Shown: positions 1 through 10,599 of the stretch, in pieces
Numbering within the stretch: position 1 is the stretch's first letter
Layout of the letters: each line of letters opens with the position of its first letter
Origin: Leptasterias polaris
Lineage: Eukaryota; Echinodermata; Asteroidea; Forcipulatida; Asteriidae
Reading direction: 5' to 3'
DNA: 64,000 nt
Assembly (NCBI GenBank): GCA_037783415.1
Contig: JAZGTN010000180.1
Location: 372,001 to 436,000 of the forward strand
Translations under genes and position numbers: made by a program
Notes under the pieces: generated by a model
Told to the model about the DNA's origin: nothing
Seen by the model: the letters and a program-made list of their open reading frames with translations, nothing else
Databases searched by the model: none

Positions 1-2
1 GT

Positions 3-122
3 AGATTTCAAGGCTGTATTGCTGAGGGTCTGTACAACCCATGTGGAATCTCATTGACATCAGATGGTCAGCAGCTTGCAGTGGCAGACTTCAATTCAGT
101 AAAGATTTATAACAAGGTGTAA
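3..122 (+). CDS. C-terminal end of a TRIM-NHL-like protein (partial)
   Basis: The third frame is open from the window edge to a TAA at 120-122 and encodes about 39 residues ending IYNKV. The pattern GCI, then GI-LTSDGQQLAVAD, then NSVKIY matches the last blade of the NHL propeller in the gene at 52150-53959, which ends GITFTPASDLVVAANNSVQIY. The two align along their length with the same spacing of Gly, Asp, hydrophobic pair and NSV-IY. NHL propellers in TRIM2/3-like ubiquitin ligases bind RNA or protein partners. The rest of the gene lies left of the window, so RING, B-box and coiled coil cannot be checked. The assignment rests on homology to the paralogue, not on a database search. Confidence 0.72.
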   Translation, partial: RFQGCIAEGLYNPCGISLTSDGQQLAVADFNSVKIYNKV

Positions 123-1055
123 TGTTATCTAATTTAACAAGGTGTAATGTTATCTAATTATGATGATACTGGTAAGAGAAACATGCTACAAGTACAACAT
201 GTACTTAAACATGAAATGACCTAAATGTGTCAATACAGCTCCATATAAATCAATACAAATTTGAAAAATATGTTTGTTATTAATTTTTCCATTCAAACAA
301 TAACCTTATCAGTTTTAATTAAAAAAATCCCCTCTTAGTTAAATTGCTCAATAATATCAGTAAAACACTCTACACAACGTTATTTTGTTTCAAACCTAAA
401 TGTAGTGAACTCTTCCTCCAGTGTTGAAACCACCCAAAATTGTTCGGGCACATGTGAAGGGACAAGGAGGCTGTCACTGAAATTATTTACAGTTGTTTCA
501 TTTTATGGTTACATTTTCTTAAATCACCTTTGAAATTTTATTGAAAAATTTTACCGACCTGGTTCTCAATTACTAATGAAATTTGAGAGTAATTCAATTC
601 TTGTCAGTACAAGCATGCATGTGCATTCATGAGTTGAAACCATTGTTGGTGGATTGAGGTTCTTGAAAATTTACAGCCTGTGAAAAAGTGGTCCATTTAT
701 TGTTTAACCCTGTCCTATTCAAGATTGACCATGTATACATGTACTTTAAAACAATTTTTAATCAGAACAGATAACATGCTCTGCTGCAGGTTGTTGAGCA
801 GAAATTGTTTTATAAACATCTTGGTTGAAATGTAAAAGAACCATGTTTTTCCTTGTATAGCTAAAAAACAACTGCAATTAAGCAAAGCACGGAGCCTGAA
901 TATATCATTTCCTATACCAGTTTTGAAAATAATACTAAAAACTTTACAACAGATGTCAGCTGAAACACATTTTGAATTGATTAAAATGTTGACGCTAGCC
1001 GCTTGGGTAATTTATGACTAAACAGTTGTTCTATGTGCTGCAACCTTAACTTGAT
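123..1055. other. 3' flank of the partial NHL gene, no gene seen
   Basis: This AT-rich stretch follows the stop at 122 directly. The clause aaggtgtaatgttatctaat is repeated in tandem right after the stop (115-157). I see no AATAAA close to the stop; the first clear one in this strand is near 1404, inside the duplication described next. It could be 3' UTR or intergenic DNA. Confidence 0.4.
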
Positions 1056-1059
1056 TGTA

Positions 1060-2710
1060 GAATCAATATACAAAGTTTCAAATCCTACTTGGAACTGTAG
1101 TTGTTTACCAACATACTGACATTGCAATCTGAGAATGAGTAAACATGGAGTTCCCCCAACTTCCCTGGTAAGCTGGATGGCTTTATACTAAGCACTCTAA
1201 ATACTCCTGGGTGAGCCTGAATCTGGGTCAGATTGATCCAAACATGGGTCAGGTCTAATTGGATCTAGATTCAGGGTCAGTTCTGAGTCGGGAGTTCTTA
1301 GAGTCAGGGCAACTGTGTAGTAGGTTTGCTCTTATTTAGATACAATTAATAGTCTGATCATGGGGTGGAAAAAGTAGAAACAGAAATATTGGATTTTGAT
1401 TCAATAAACACTATTGTTAACAGAATTTCCCAAATGAGCACATAATTAATGTACAAATTAAATAATCCTATATCTTCACTTGACATTTCAACTTGTTCTT
1501 ATTTCTCCCAAATTGGATGTGCCTTCATATTAAGGGGCACATGTACAGTTATGATGAAATGATAGTTCTGCCTGTGAGTTTGCAATTAAACTCAAGTGGG
1601 AGCAACTTTCAATTTTATGACAAAACTTAGTGAACGTTTCTGTTATTAGTCTATATACAAAAAGCTCAAATGGAAATGATTTTTTGTCTGCACGGTTCTC
1701 AAGCAAGTCCTTTTTTAGTGCTCTAGTTATGTCATTTCCTTTGTTGTATGAAATTATCTAATGTGGAAGTAAAAGCAGTTTTATTCGTTGTGTGTTAATA
1801 GAATATTGAATTCACTACAGCAAAGCTTCCAAATTTAACATCTTGTTTCATCTTGTAGGTCCATATTTGAAATGTGGTCGGTGCACCTTCTAATACTTCA
1901 ATCTGATAATGGGTAACCAGGGAATTCTCTCAACTTCCTTTGTTAGCTGGTTGTCTTTATACTACTAAGCACTCTAGATACTCCTGGGTCTAAAGTAACC
2001 TAAATGATCCTCAAATCTGGGTCAGATAGATCAAGCCTAATAGAATCTAGAGTCAGATCAGCTCTGTGTTTCAAATCCAACTTGGAATTGTAGTTGTTTA
2101 CCAACATACTGACACAACAATCTAAGAAGAAGACAAAATGGAAGTTGGCTGGATTCGGGATCAGTTCTGATTCAGGAGATCTTAGAGTCAGGGCAACTGT
2201 GTAGTAGGTTTCCTCTTGTAGATACAATTAATAGTCTGATCATGGGGTGGAAAAAGTAGAAACAGAAATATTGGTTTCTGATTCAATAAACACTATTTTT
2301 CTAAGAATTTATAAAATATATGATGACACAACTTCATATTGGTCTACATTGTATGTATATTGTTGTACTCCTTTTTGCTCATTTGACAATTGAACTTGTT
2401 ATTATTATTGATTTTGTTATTATTATTGATTATTCCAATTATCTGTAAATGCTTTGATGTTAAGGAACAGGTGTACATTGTGATCAAGTCATATTAATAC
2501 AAACACTTCATACATTATACATGTATATGAGTTTGGTATTGACCTATGAAGGGAGTTAACCTAAGTTTCATTGTAAAATGAGAAATTTCTTTTCTGTAGT
2601 TAGTAAAAAGTAGTTTTGTTACTGATTCTTCCAACTATCTGGATTTGCTTTTATGATGAAGTGATTTAAATACAATTACTGTGTATGAGTTTGCTGTTCG
2701 ACCTATGTGT
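1060..2710 (+). repeat. Local segmental duplication, two to three diverged copies
   Basis: Copy 1 (about 1060-1440) and copy 2 (about 1875-2330) share long blocks: TTTCAAATCC-ACTTGGAA-TGTAGTTGTTTACCAACATACTGACA, CTTTATACTA-TAAGCACTCTA-ATACTCCTGGGT, and a block with TAGTCTGATCATGGGGTGGA that ends in TTCAATAAACACTATT. The blocks are reordered in copy 2. A more diverged stretch (1495-1600, 2395-2560, 2630-2710) repeats a phrase with TATGAGTTTG-TTGACC. All copies are in the same orientation. No coding frame is conserved. Confidence 0.7.
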
Positions 2711-2782
2711 ATAACCAAGATTGTTATTATGTAGTTAGAAGTTTAGCACATATAAAAAGTAGTTTAATTTGAAGTAAGCTTA

Positions 2783-3038
2783 CGCCCGGTTCAGATAGGC
2801 ACTCTAGAGGAGCGCCGAACCAAATTATTGAAATAAGTACATGAGAAGTTTGATGTCTGAAACATAGGAGCAACTGAACTCACTGAAAAGCAAACAGTCA
2901 ACTGTTGTTGTGAGTCGAGCCTAATGTAAATGTCATGTTAAGTTCTGAAGCCAATATTTATTTGGGTTGACCTAGAGTAGCTCCTAATCTATTTGGTTTG
3001 GTACAACTCTGGAGCGTTGTCTGAACAGAACTGGGTGT
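2783..3038. mobile_element. Short TIR element (MITE-like), TA flanked
   Basis: The left end CGCCCGGTTCAGATAGGC and the reverse complement of the right end ACACCCAGTTCTGTTCAGAC are imperfect inverted repeats. Next to them is a second inverted block, CTCTAGAGGAGCG against CGCTCCAGAG. Both ends abut TA (2781-2782 and 3039-3040), as in Tc1/mariner-type insertions. It is about 256 bases long with no ORF. The TIRs are imperfect, so exact ends are uncertain. Confidence 0.5.
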
Positions 3039-3039
3039 T

Positions 3040-4485
3040 ATATCCAGTGTATATTAAGATAGACATTATAGTGGATACTGCTCATGTAGACTTGTTTGGA
3101 TTCTTGCTGCTCTGTCTCTAAAGCTAAATATATTCCCAACTTTTTACATTGTCAATAAATCTGGAGATGCTTCTTACTCTATTATTATTTCTGTTAAGTG
3201 AAGATTTATTCCACTATCTCTCTCCCTCATTCACTTTACTTGTCTTGTAAAAACTGCTACGAGTTTAGAGATGTTTCCTAAATGTGCAACTGTACAGGAA
3301 TTGTTGTAGTTACTTGGTGGATCAGGAAGAAGTTGAAATCTTTTCTGAAGTGAAAACAAATCCAGTTCTGAATTTGTAAGGGTTACATGTTGTCAAACGC
3401 CATTGGAAATACTGCCTTTCAATATGTTTTACATGGAGGAACAAGATTAACAGCAATAATGGCAAATTTTACGTTACGCCCAAATCAGTTAAGTAAAGCC
3501 CTAACCTCGGATCGGCAATCAGGACTGGTCATAATATTAGGCAATATTTCATTAACCCCAAAAAGCAATGAAGATAGAACCAAGAACTTCTAGCAACTGC
3601 AGACAGAAAAAACAGTCAGGTTGCTCTGATAAGCCTGGGTCTAGACATCACATCTAATAAGGGGTATTGAACAACCTCACTCCCAGTGGTGTATGATTTT
3701 GATGCGCAATTTTTCGCCCAAAATGCCTTGCTTGATCTTAACCAAAGTGCTGCAGTTTGTACTAATAGCCGTTTCAGTTGAACTGGCAATTGGTTCATCA
3801 CTATCTAATGACAGAAACAGTTAATGGTTACAGCCTAGAAAACATACCCCTAGCATGTGCAGATTGGTCATTGTTGGTAGCCAATCAGCGTTGCTATCCA
3901 GCTCATCTCATCCTAGGGTTACTGATGAGAAGTATTGATACAGCGCTGTGCATGATAGCGAGGCTGGGATATTGAATAAACTTATTTTAGTTTTACCCTC
4001 TCATTGTTGTGTGATAAGCGCTGTCTAGACCATGTTACCTTTGTTTACAGAAATGACCTTGTATGTTCTAATGCATTTCCTGACGGGGCAAGATACTACA
4101 CAGGCCATATGGGAAAATTTACATTTTCAATAGTTTCAAAAGCAACAGCCATACAGCTTTTGAGAAGTCCCCCCTTTTTCATATCAAAAGTTGGTAAAAA
4201 TCAGAAAGTGCAATCTTCATAAAATATAACAATTGTTTTTTTCCATTGAGCTGCGTACAAACTGTGCCTGCAGGAAGTCCAGGCCCTGTGGCTCCTTCGT
4301 AAACATGTGATGTCAAAGGTCACATGGTCTGTACTTGGTGCTTTCAGAGTCTTGTGGGGAGAAAAATGCACCTCAGACAGAAGATGGTTCTCATGAATGA
4401 GATTCTGAATATGGTGTAAAGATCATCATTGGTTGGAATTCTACTGGATTTCAATTTTCACATCATCTTTCTCTTTCTCATTTGT
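3040..4485. other. Unannotated stretch
   Basis: No convincing coding exon, RNA gene or element was recognised. Open frames here are short, lack homology that I recognise and overlap in several frames. Confidence 0.4.
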
Positions 4486-4489
4486 ACTC

Positions 4490-4597
4490 TTTACAGAAGG
4501 AGAACTGAAGTCTAGTTGAGGATGAGGAGTTTGGGAGATTAAAGCTGAAGCAGATGATGTCACTGCTGGAGCATGAATTAGACCCTAAGAAATCAGG
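4490..4597 (+). other. Exon-like block, possibly decayed
   Basis: A pyrimidine-rich tract with TTTCTCATTTGTACTCTTTACAG precedes position 4497, and CAG|GTATGAG at about 4597 is a good donor. One frame reads LVEDEEFGRLKLKQMMSLL then EHELDPKKS up to the donor, acidic and amphipathic as in real coding sequence. In that frame a TGA falls three codons upstream of the block, between it and the acceptor, so either the real acceptor is internal or the exon carries a small indel. I do not recognise the protein. Treat it as a candidate or a pseudo-exon. Confidence 0.3.
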
Positions 4598-4904
4598 TAT
4601 GAGATGAGAGGAACCACGTGATGTGTCTCAGAGTCGAGAAATAATAGTGCAGACAAATCCACTGCCAAATAACATTCTGCTGCTTAGAGTATTGCTTAAA
4701 AATGTTCTTTAAGCATAAGCATAATGGGACAAAGTCAAAGTTCATTCGAGTAAAATTGTTGTGCTCACACTAGCAGAACATTTGTGCACTCAAGAAGATG
4801 TTGACTTTTGCATCTGGGATACACCGATGTGTGTTAAGCACATACTGTTTACTCAATTCTTACACAAGTTCTGTGAAAAACAACTACACGCAAATCATTC
4901 AGGT

Positions 4905-4980
4905 GGGATTCAAATCCACGACCTTTGCTTTGCTAGAGCAAATGTCTTACCACTAGACCACAGCGAGCCTGATGGCTAGA
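4905..4980 (-). repeat. tRNA-like (SINE head) copy, minus strand
   Basis: Read on the minus strand it shows an A-box-like TGGTCTAGTGGTAAGACA, a short stem TTGCT/AGCAA and a B-box-like GGATTTGAATCCCAC, the order of a polymerase III promoter in a tRNA-derived SINE. The acceptor stem does not pair, so it is not a working tRNA. It forms an inverted pair with 5039-5082. Confidence 0.55.
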
Positions 4981-5038
4981 GGCAAAATTAACATTTATTA
5001 AATTGTTTTGGTACCTGCTGCTAAGGATTCTAACTGCT

Positions 5039-5082
5039 TCTAGCCATCAGGCTAACTTTGCGGTCTAGTGGTAAGACATTGT
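5039..5082 (+). repeat. Inverted partial copy of the tRNA-like sequence
   Basis: TCTAGCCATCAGGCT and GGTCTAGTGGTAAGACATT repeat, on the opposite strand, the A-box half of the copy at 4905-4980. The arms are about 40 bases, with a spacer near 58 bases, making a large potential hairpin. The B-box half is missing. Confidence 0.6.
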
Positions 5083-5089
5083 TGAGACA

Positions 5090-6810
5090 GTAGTCGTTTG
5101 CTTTGATTATATTACAAGGGTTATAGAACATAAAGTGTGGTTTCTCTCTAGTGCCCCAAGTTTTTTTGATTTATGTCATATTTGAGGTTTTATGAAGTAC
5201 AAGATAAAATAAAGGATTGGTTTGAACACAAACACAATGGAAAACTATCCAACCTTTCACGTAAACATTTTGTGCTGTTCTATCTTTTTGGCATTTTCTT
5301 AAAAAAGGGGTTGTTAAAACTCAGCAATAGTTATCCATCTATTGGAGTAAAGCAATGATGATTCAGAAATACATGGTGTGTAATGAATGAATAGACTGTA
5401 CAAGTCTGGCATGTATTTGATCATTTGGTTCTCACATGTGTGCTTTAATGTGGGAAGGAAACAAAATCACACTTTGGAACGAGTCCCAGTGTTTGATTAT
5501 TGGCTACCTTATGGAGACCAACAACAAGAGGTCTCCACAGGGGAATTCTAAAGAGAAGAATGTTCCATCTGTGGGAGGATGTTAAGTACATGAACAAAGG
5601 AAAGAACAAAATAAATCTCCATATGCATGAGACTTACCCAGTCTATAATAATTCCCATATTGTTCTTATTGTTACGTTGCTAAGAGTGAGGCTATGACGA
5701 TCATGCTGCAGTCAGCTGATCATTAGACAGTGGAGAAGCAGTAACAGCTTAAGATGTAAAACATGGAGTGAGACTGAGATTTGTGCATCCTAAGGAAACT
5801 AAGGTATTCCAGAGACAGAGTCTTTTGAAGCTAAGGGACCATGTCACATGAGGTAATTTACAGGCAAACCACATCCAGGCAGTACATTGACTTTTCATTT
5901 CTAAGTTTATGTTTTTAGAGGTTTTCAGACAAAAATATCTGCAGTGATTCTCAAGATTTTCTTTTGCACACTGTGCTGTTGGTTGCCTCCATGTTGCCTG
6001 TAAATATTGCTGCTTCTGACAAGGGTTTTTTATTGGGTTTTTAAAACACCTTTAAGGCAAGTCTGAGTAACTATTATGGGGCACCATTACTGGGTGGCAC
6101 TATTCCAACTCAACATGGCTACCTATTTTGGTTTTTAAAACACATATTATAGACAAGTCTGAGTGCCTATTTTGGGGTACTGATTACTTGATGGCACTAC
6201 ATGCAGTCCATACACTGAATCCAGTTCTTACTTTTTATGCATGACAGGTTTGACGTTTGTCTGTGGTGTGTACTGGACCACAGTGGTGTCCCATCAATGG
6301 TTGAAAACATGAATTGTTCAGATTTGTCTATTCCAGGCACTCAGTCCATGACATTAGACTCGTTTACATTGCTCTTTTTTTACAGAAACTATTTTTGTCA
6401 AAATAATCCACAGATAAGCTCCAAATCATGGTAGTATTTTTAATAATAATATTGTGTTCTAAAGTGTTTTGTCAACCCCCCTAGGGTAGGATCAAATCAC
6501 TCACTGTTTGCTTTTCAACGGGGTAAGCAGACCTTTATTATTTATTATGAGACCCATTTATGTAGCACCATTATCAATGTTGCTTCTTTTATTCCAATCA
6601 TAGGATACTCATGTAATACCCTTTTGCTACCATTCTGCTGGAAGAAGACTCTCCACTGTCAGTCTTTTGCAAGCCAGCGATGGAATGAGGAGTGGGATAA
6701 GGTGCTTGGGGTTCAACAGAGCTGGAGGAAAAGATAGAGGAACTGCAAGGCAAGGACTGTACTCCCACATGGTAGAAACAGACAGAGAGAGTGAGTCCAT
6801 AAACAATAAG
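5090..6810. other. Unannotated stretch
   Basis: No supported gene. Two imperfect repeats of a phrase containing GGGTTTTTAAAACAC and GCAAGTCTGAGT occur at about 6030-6075 and 6130-6165. Other ORFs are short and unrecognised. Confidence 0.35.
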
Positions 6811-6814
6811 AAGT

Positions 6815-6945
6815 AGTTGGGAATCAGGTTGGTCTAGTTGTGACTTGTCCTATCAATCACATCCATGGACCCTGGTTTGAATCATACCTCAGACCAGTGC
6901 CTCATGTGTGGATAGTGTTTTCAGTCTCTCCAATATTATGTAGGC
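6815..6945 (+). repeat. Degenerate tRNA-derived SINE fragment
   Basis: GGTTGGTCTAGTTGTGACTTG resembles a degraded A box and CCCTGGTTTGAATCATACC a degraded B box, about 50 bases apart. The following CAGACCAGTGCCT resembles CAGACCAGAGCCT near 63767, which follows a similar tRNA-like block. It is probably an old copy of the same SINE family. Confidence 0.45.
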
Positions 6946-6949
6946 TTGA

Positions 6950-7970
6950 GAATTTTCATTCTACATCCAAAACTGAATAGATCTTCATAGTCACAGTGCT
7001 GTTATCTTTTACCCCCTGGGAGCCGAGGCTCCAAAACAAAAACACGACAGAAAACTTTCGCCTCTTTGGAAGGTACTTTTAATTATAGGGCAATTAAGTC
7101 TGTTTGGGGGTGAGGGGGGGGGATCCCGAGGTAATTCCCATGCAAGAAACACTTGGATGACCTCACTATCTTAATAGAACGTTACATATGATATGACCTG
7201 TTTTGACAAAATAATTCTTATGTTTGACAAACAAACAGAATGATCCTACGGCTGTCGCAGGGTGAAGGAGACCAATACAGATGTTAGGCCAATGAGCTCA
7301 CCCAGTGACAAGGAGCAAGTTAGAATCATTTTTAAATACTGAGGCAGTTGAGATGGTAGTCCACTTTCCCTTATTCTAGAGTAGATCTTAACTGCTTGTC
7401 CAAAGAGTTCATCCAGTGAACATGAGCAAGTTTGAAAGACAGTTTTTAACTGTGGGTAATGCAAAATTTTTATTTAACAAATAAAATGATGAAGTTTGGT
7501 TTTTTTCGCTGTGTTTGCATACACACTGTGGACATTCCTTTGCTCTCTTCACTTTACAAATTACTTTTCTCCAACATTGTTAAAAACACTCTATGGACAT
7601 GTGTAAGTCCATGTAGTGTTACAAGTTCTACATTGAGTGGACTTCTTGTGTTCAGCACTGTTCAAGCTTGTATCACAGTCTGTCTCTGTCTTGGGTTTTG
7701 TTCTTCAAATAACATCATCATACAAGTCTACTAGTCTAACCTCGTTCTCAATTTTATTGACCCTTACAGTTTCATTTCATTTCATTTATTTCATTTATTA
7801 ATTTCACAGGTAAAAAAAGCAAAGTACAAAAGAAGAATAAAGAAAACAAATATACACATAGGAGAGAGAGAGAGAAGAAAAAAAAAGTAGCACCCCTGAT
7901 GGATTAAAAAAAATAATACTAAATTACTATCAAGTTAATCTCCTGATGCCACAATTTAAGAAACAGACAA
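6950..7970. other. Unannotated stretch with low-complexity DNA
   Basis: No gene supported. (TTTCA)n and TTTATT repeats occur at about 7768-7803, followed by purine-rich A/G DNA including (GA)n at 7862-7875. The long open frame at 7459-7734 is low-complexity and hydrophobic without recognisable domains. Confidence 0.35.
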
Positions 7971-7972
7971 TA

Positions 7973-8661
7973 GGCTGTGCAAGTCTCGCGCGCATTCGAA
8001 CTTCCGGGACCATAGTGGAGTTTTACGTGGGCGAGATTTTGTTTCGTCAATTATTTTAGTGTAACGTAGTTTGTGACCTAGAAAATTATACATGTTGTTG
8101 GGAACGCAATACTAAGTGATAACAAAATATGAAAGTAAAACCAATTCAACAATATAACGAAGAAAACCCGAGAATTAAACTTGACCTCAGCTTCCGGTTA
8201 TTGCAAAAAATTTAGAATTTTGTGCTCACTTCCGATCATAAAACTTATGTAAAAGCTTGTTTTGGATGCGCGATTATAATCGCCAGATGCTTTAATTGCA
8301 AAGCAAACCCTTTTCATTGCAGTCTATGGTGTTGAGGCGTCGGCATTCCTCTTTAAACTGCGATACGGGTCAGTTTAAAACCTGTTTGACCTTCACGAAT
8401 CTGCGTAAGGGGTTTCTAAAAAGTTAACATCAAAAAAGCATCCTTGTCCCAGAGTTTTAATTTGTTTTTAATAATAATTAACACACTTTGGCGTATTTTT
8501 TTAAAAAGCTAAAACTAATTTCATGAAATTGTAATGATTTATTTTTGTTGTTCAGATTTTGTCATGAGATATAATTTAAAACAAAGATTTAATTTCAGAA
8601 ATAAAAATGTTCTTCGTTTGACGTGTTTTCTCGTTCGGATACGCGCGAGACTTGCACAGCC
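7973..8661. mobile_element. TA-flanked TIR element (689 bases)
   Basis: The left end GGCTGTGCAAGTCTCGCGCG is an almost exact inverted repeat of the right end CGCGCGAGACTTGCACAGCC, at least 17 bases perfect. TA lies directly outside each end (7971-7972 and 8662-8663), as in Tc1/mariner-like or other TA-targeting elements. The interior has no transposase-length ORF, so it would be non-autonomous. Confidence 0.65.
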
Positions 8662-8848
8662 TATACAAAGGGACATTATGGACATAAATGACATTAATAA
8701 AACATGGCTTACAGTATAAAAATATGAGAACTACATGTTATTAAAACTATAAAAGCACATATGGGCATTTTAAAATACAAACTTGGTAAAAGAGAGATTC
8801 TGGTAATTTACAATGTAAATAGTTGATGTCATTGCTTCATACCTTCAG

Positions 8849-8937
8849 TGAGAAGAAGGTTGAACTTCCGGACGGATGGTGAAGTTTACAAAGATGAAAT
8901 GGACCAGGAGACAAAACTGCCTCACAAAATTGATGAG
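8849..8937 (+). other. Candidate exon upstream of the repeated start-codon exon
   Basis: The acceptor is CATTGCTTCATACCTTCAG and the donor GAG|GTAAATAT. One frame is open throughout and reads RRRLNFRTDGEVYKDEMDQ then ETKLPHKIDE, a charged segment. The next acceptor (CACAG at 9238) would join it to the exon at 9239. Continuing this frame gives a stop (TGA near 9324) before the donor at 9344, so either this is 5' leader or the joined frame is not the real one. Product unknown. Confidence 0.35.
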
Positions 8938-9238
8938 GTAAATATATGCACAATTAATGCTCGTTTGGTGAAAGCAAGTTCATTTCTGTTGACAAAAAAT
9001 ACACCAAAAGTAGAGTTTTATTGCATCAGTGAGACAAGGTTACTATGAGGCATGAACTTGTTACAGTGACAAGTTTATACTTGTTTATAATCGCTACATG
9101 AATGCATGCACAAAACTGTTTATCAACATAAACATAGTAACAGTTTTTCTGCAGCTATGAAGGAGAACCCTTAAGTTTTTAAACTATTGTATTTTTGAGT
9201 TAACCTTTTATTTCATTAATGCTTCCCAATGTTCACAG

Positions 9239-9343
9239 GTTGACAGACAAACTGATATCGTCACGAGTGAAATAATATGGAAGGTGGCCCCATTAAGGCT
9301 CAGTGGAAGAATGACATGCTGTTGATACTCATAGAAGATAATG
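9239..9343 (+). other. Start-codon exon, copy 1 of 3
   Basis: The acceptor TTCACAG and donor ATG|GTAAGTT bracket the block. An ATG at 9277 opens a frame of 22 codons plus one base into the donor: MEGGPIKAQWKNDMLLIL, then IEDN. The same block recurs at 10437-10523 and 16579-16669, each with an AG acceptor on the left and GTAAG on the right. Conservation of splice sites and of the motif P-I-K-[AS]-Q-W-K between diverged copies suggests a duplicated first coding exon. Copy 1 is the only one with an intact ATG frame reaching the donor. The downstream exon it joins was not found, and the protein family is not recognised. Confidence 0.4.
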
Positions 9344-10436
9344 GTAAGTTAAAAACAATGTTTTATTATCGACCAATATTTTAACTAACAATTTACCACT
9401 GTCGTTATTAAAAACTTCAGTAGCTGACTTACAATTAGCCGCTATTTTATTGTATTCAAATCATTCAATTATTATGAAGGGTCGGGTTGGCTGGGTAAAC
9501 TTGACCCGTACCTTGACCCTCTCACAGTGTCAGAAATTATATTGGTCTGATTCTCGGGCAGAAAATCAAAGAATTATTTCGATGTCTCTTCGAAAATGTC
9601 ATACTTTTATCGAGACCGTTAAACTAACATAGCGCCCTCCCAGGGCTTAGTTTTTGCCAGCATTAGCTTTTGTTCTTTTGTAAGTGGGTTGTATACAAGA
9701 AGTTGACAGAGTCCCATAAGGTCCAGTGTGATTTGGACTTGAAGTTATGCAATTACTTTGATGGTTTTCCAGTTGATGCATGAAGCATGTTGTGTCAGTT
9801 TTGAAAATGTATGGTCATCCTAAAATCCCAGGGAAGATCATTAGCTTGGTCTCAATTATTTTTTCCTCTCTGCCTCGATTTGGAGGTTCGTACTAAGATT
9901 GGTGTTCATCAGAATGGAAGCAAATAAAGAAGTGGGCATTTTGTATACACTGTGAAATGGAATATTATACGCCGACTTTATGTGTGTTTTACTGAAGGAG
10001 TTGACATGTATTCAACAAAGTTATTGTTTATGCAAAATAATAATAATAATAATAACAACTATGCTCGTTATCAAACTTATACTTGGCAACCCTTCAAATC
10101 CTTGTTTGTGTCACCAAGAAGTAAATTCAAATGTTACAATGTCAATGTTTTGGGATTTTAACAAACACACAAACACACCTCTTGCCAACTACAATTAAAA
10201 AATCCGATAAACTAGTAGAGAAAACGAGTCACGTCCAATTTCAAGTTCAACTCGGTGAGTTTACAATTATAATTACTGCACAAAACCATGCCACCGTAAA
10301 GTTAGAAACTAATACCACTATTTTGTTGTTTCTCTACTCTAAAACTCATATCAACCAAAGCGAGGCTACAAGGGAAGTTAGTCTGGCCCATAATTATATC
10401 TCCACAATCCGTATGTGGTTTTGTTATTGCAGATAG
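9344..10436. other. Intron-like spacer between exon copies 1 and 2
   Basis: It holds an (AAT)n microsatellite at 10037-10055 and no supported gene. A block near 9690-9810 (CCCATAAGGTCCAGTGTG and TTGAAGTTATGCAATTA) returns in changed form near 15245 and 17998, so the repeat array of 10.5-19.2 kb has outlying pieces here. Confidence 0.4.
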
Positions 10437-10523
10437 GAACACCGCAATGAATAACGGAAGGTGGCCTCATTAGGGCTCAGTGGAAGAATGACATGTTGGT
10501 TCTGTTGATACTCATGGATAATG
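10437..10523 (+). pseudogene. Start-codon exon, copy 2 (decayed)
   Basis: It follows TGGTTTTGTTATTGCAG and ends at ATG|GTAAGTT. The frame GGLIRAQWKNDMLVLLILMD is homologous to copy 1, but the upstream ATG lies in another frame and the matching frame has a TGA seven codons before GGLIR. It therefore looks disrupted, or relies on another start. Confidence 0.4.
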
Positions 10524-10599
10524 GTAAGTTAAAAACACCTAACGTTTTATTATACGATTCTTGAAAGCTCGAAAGGAATACATATTTTAGTCAATTGAA

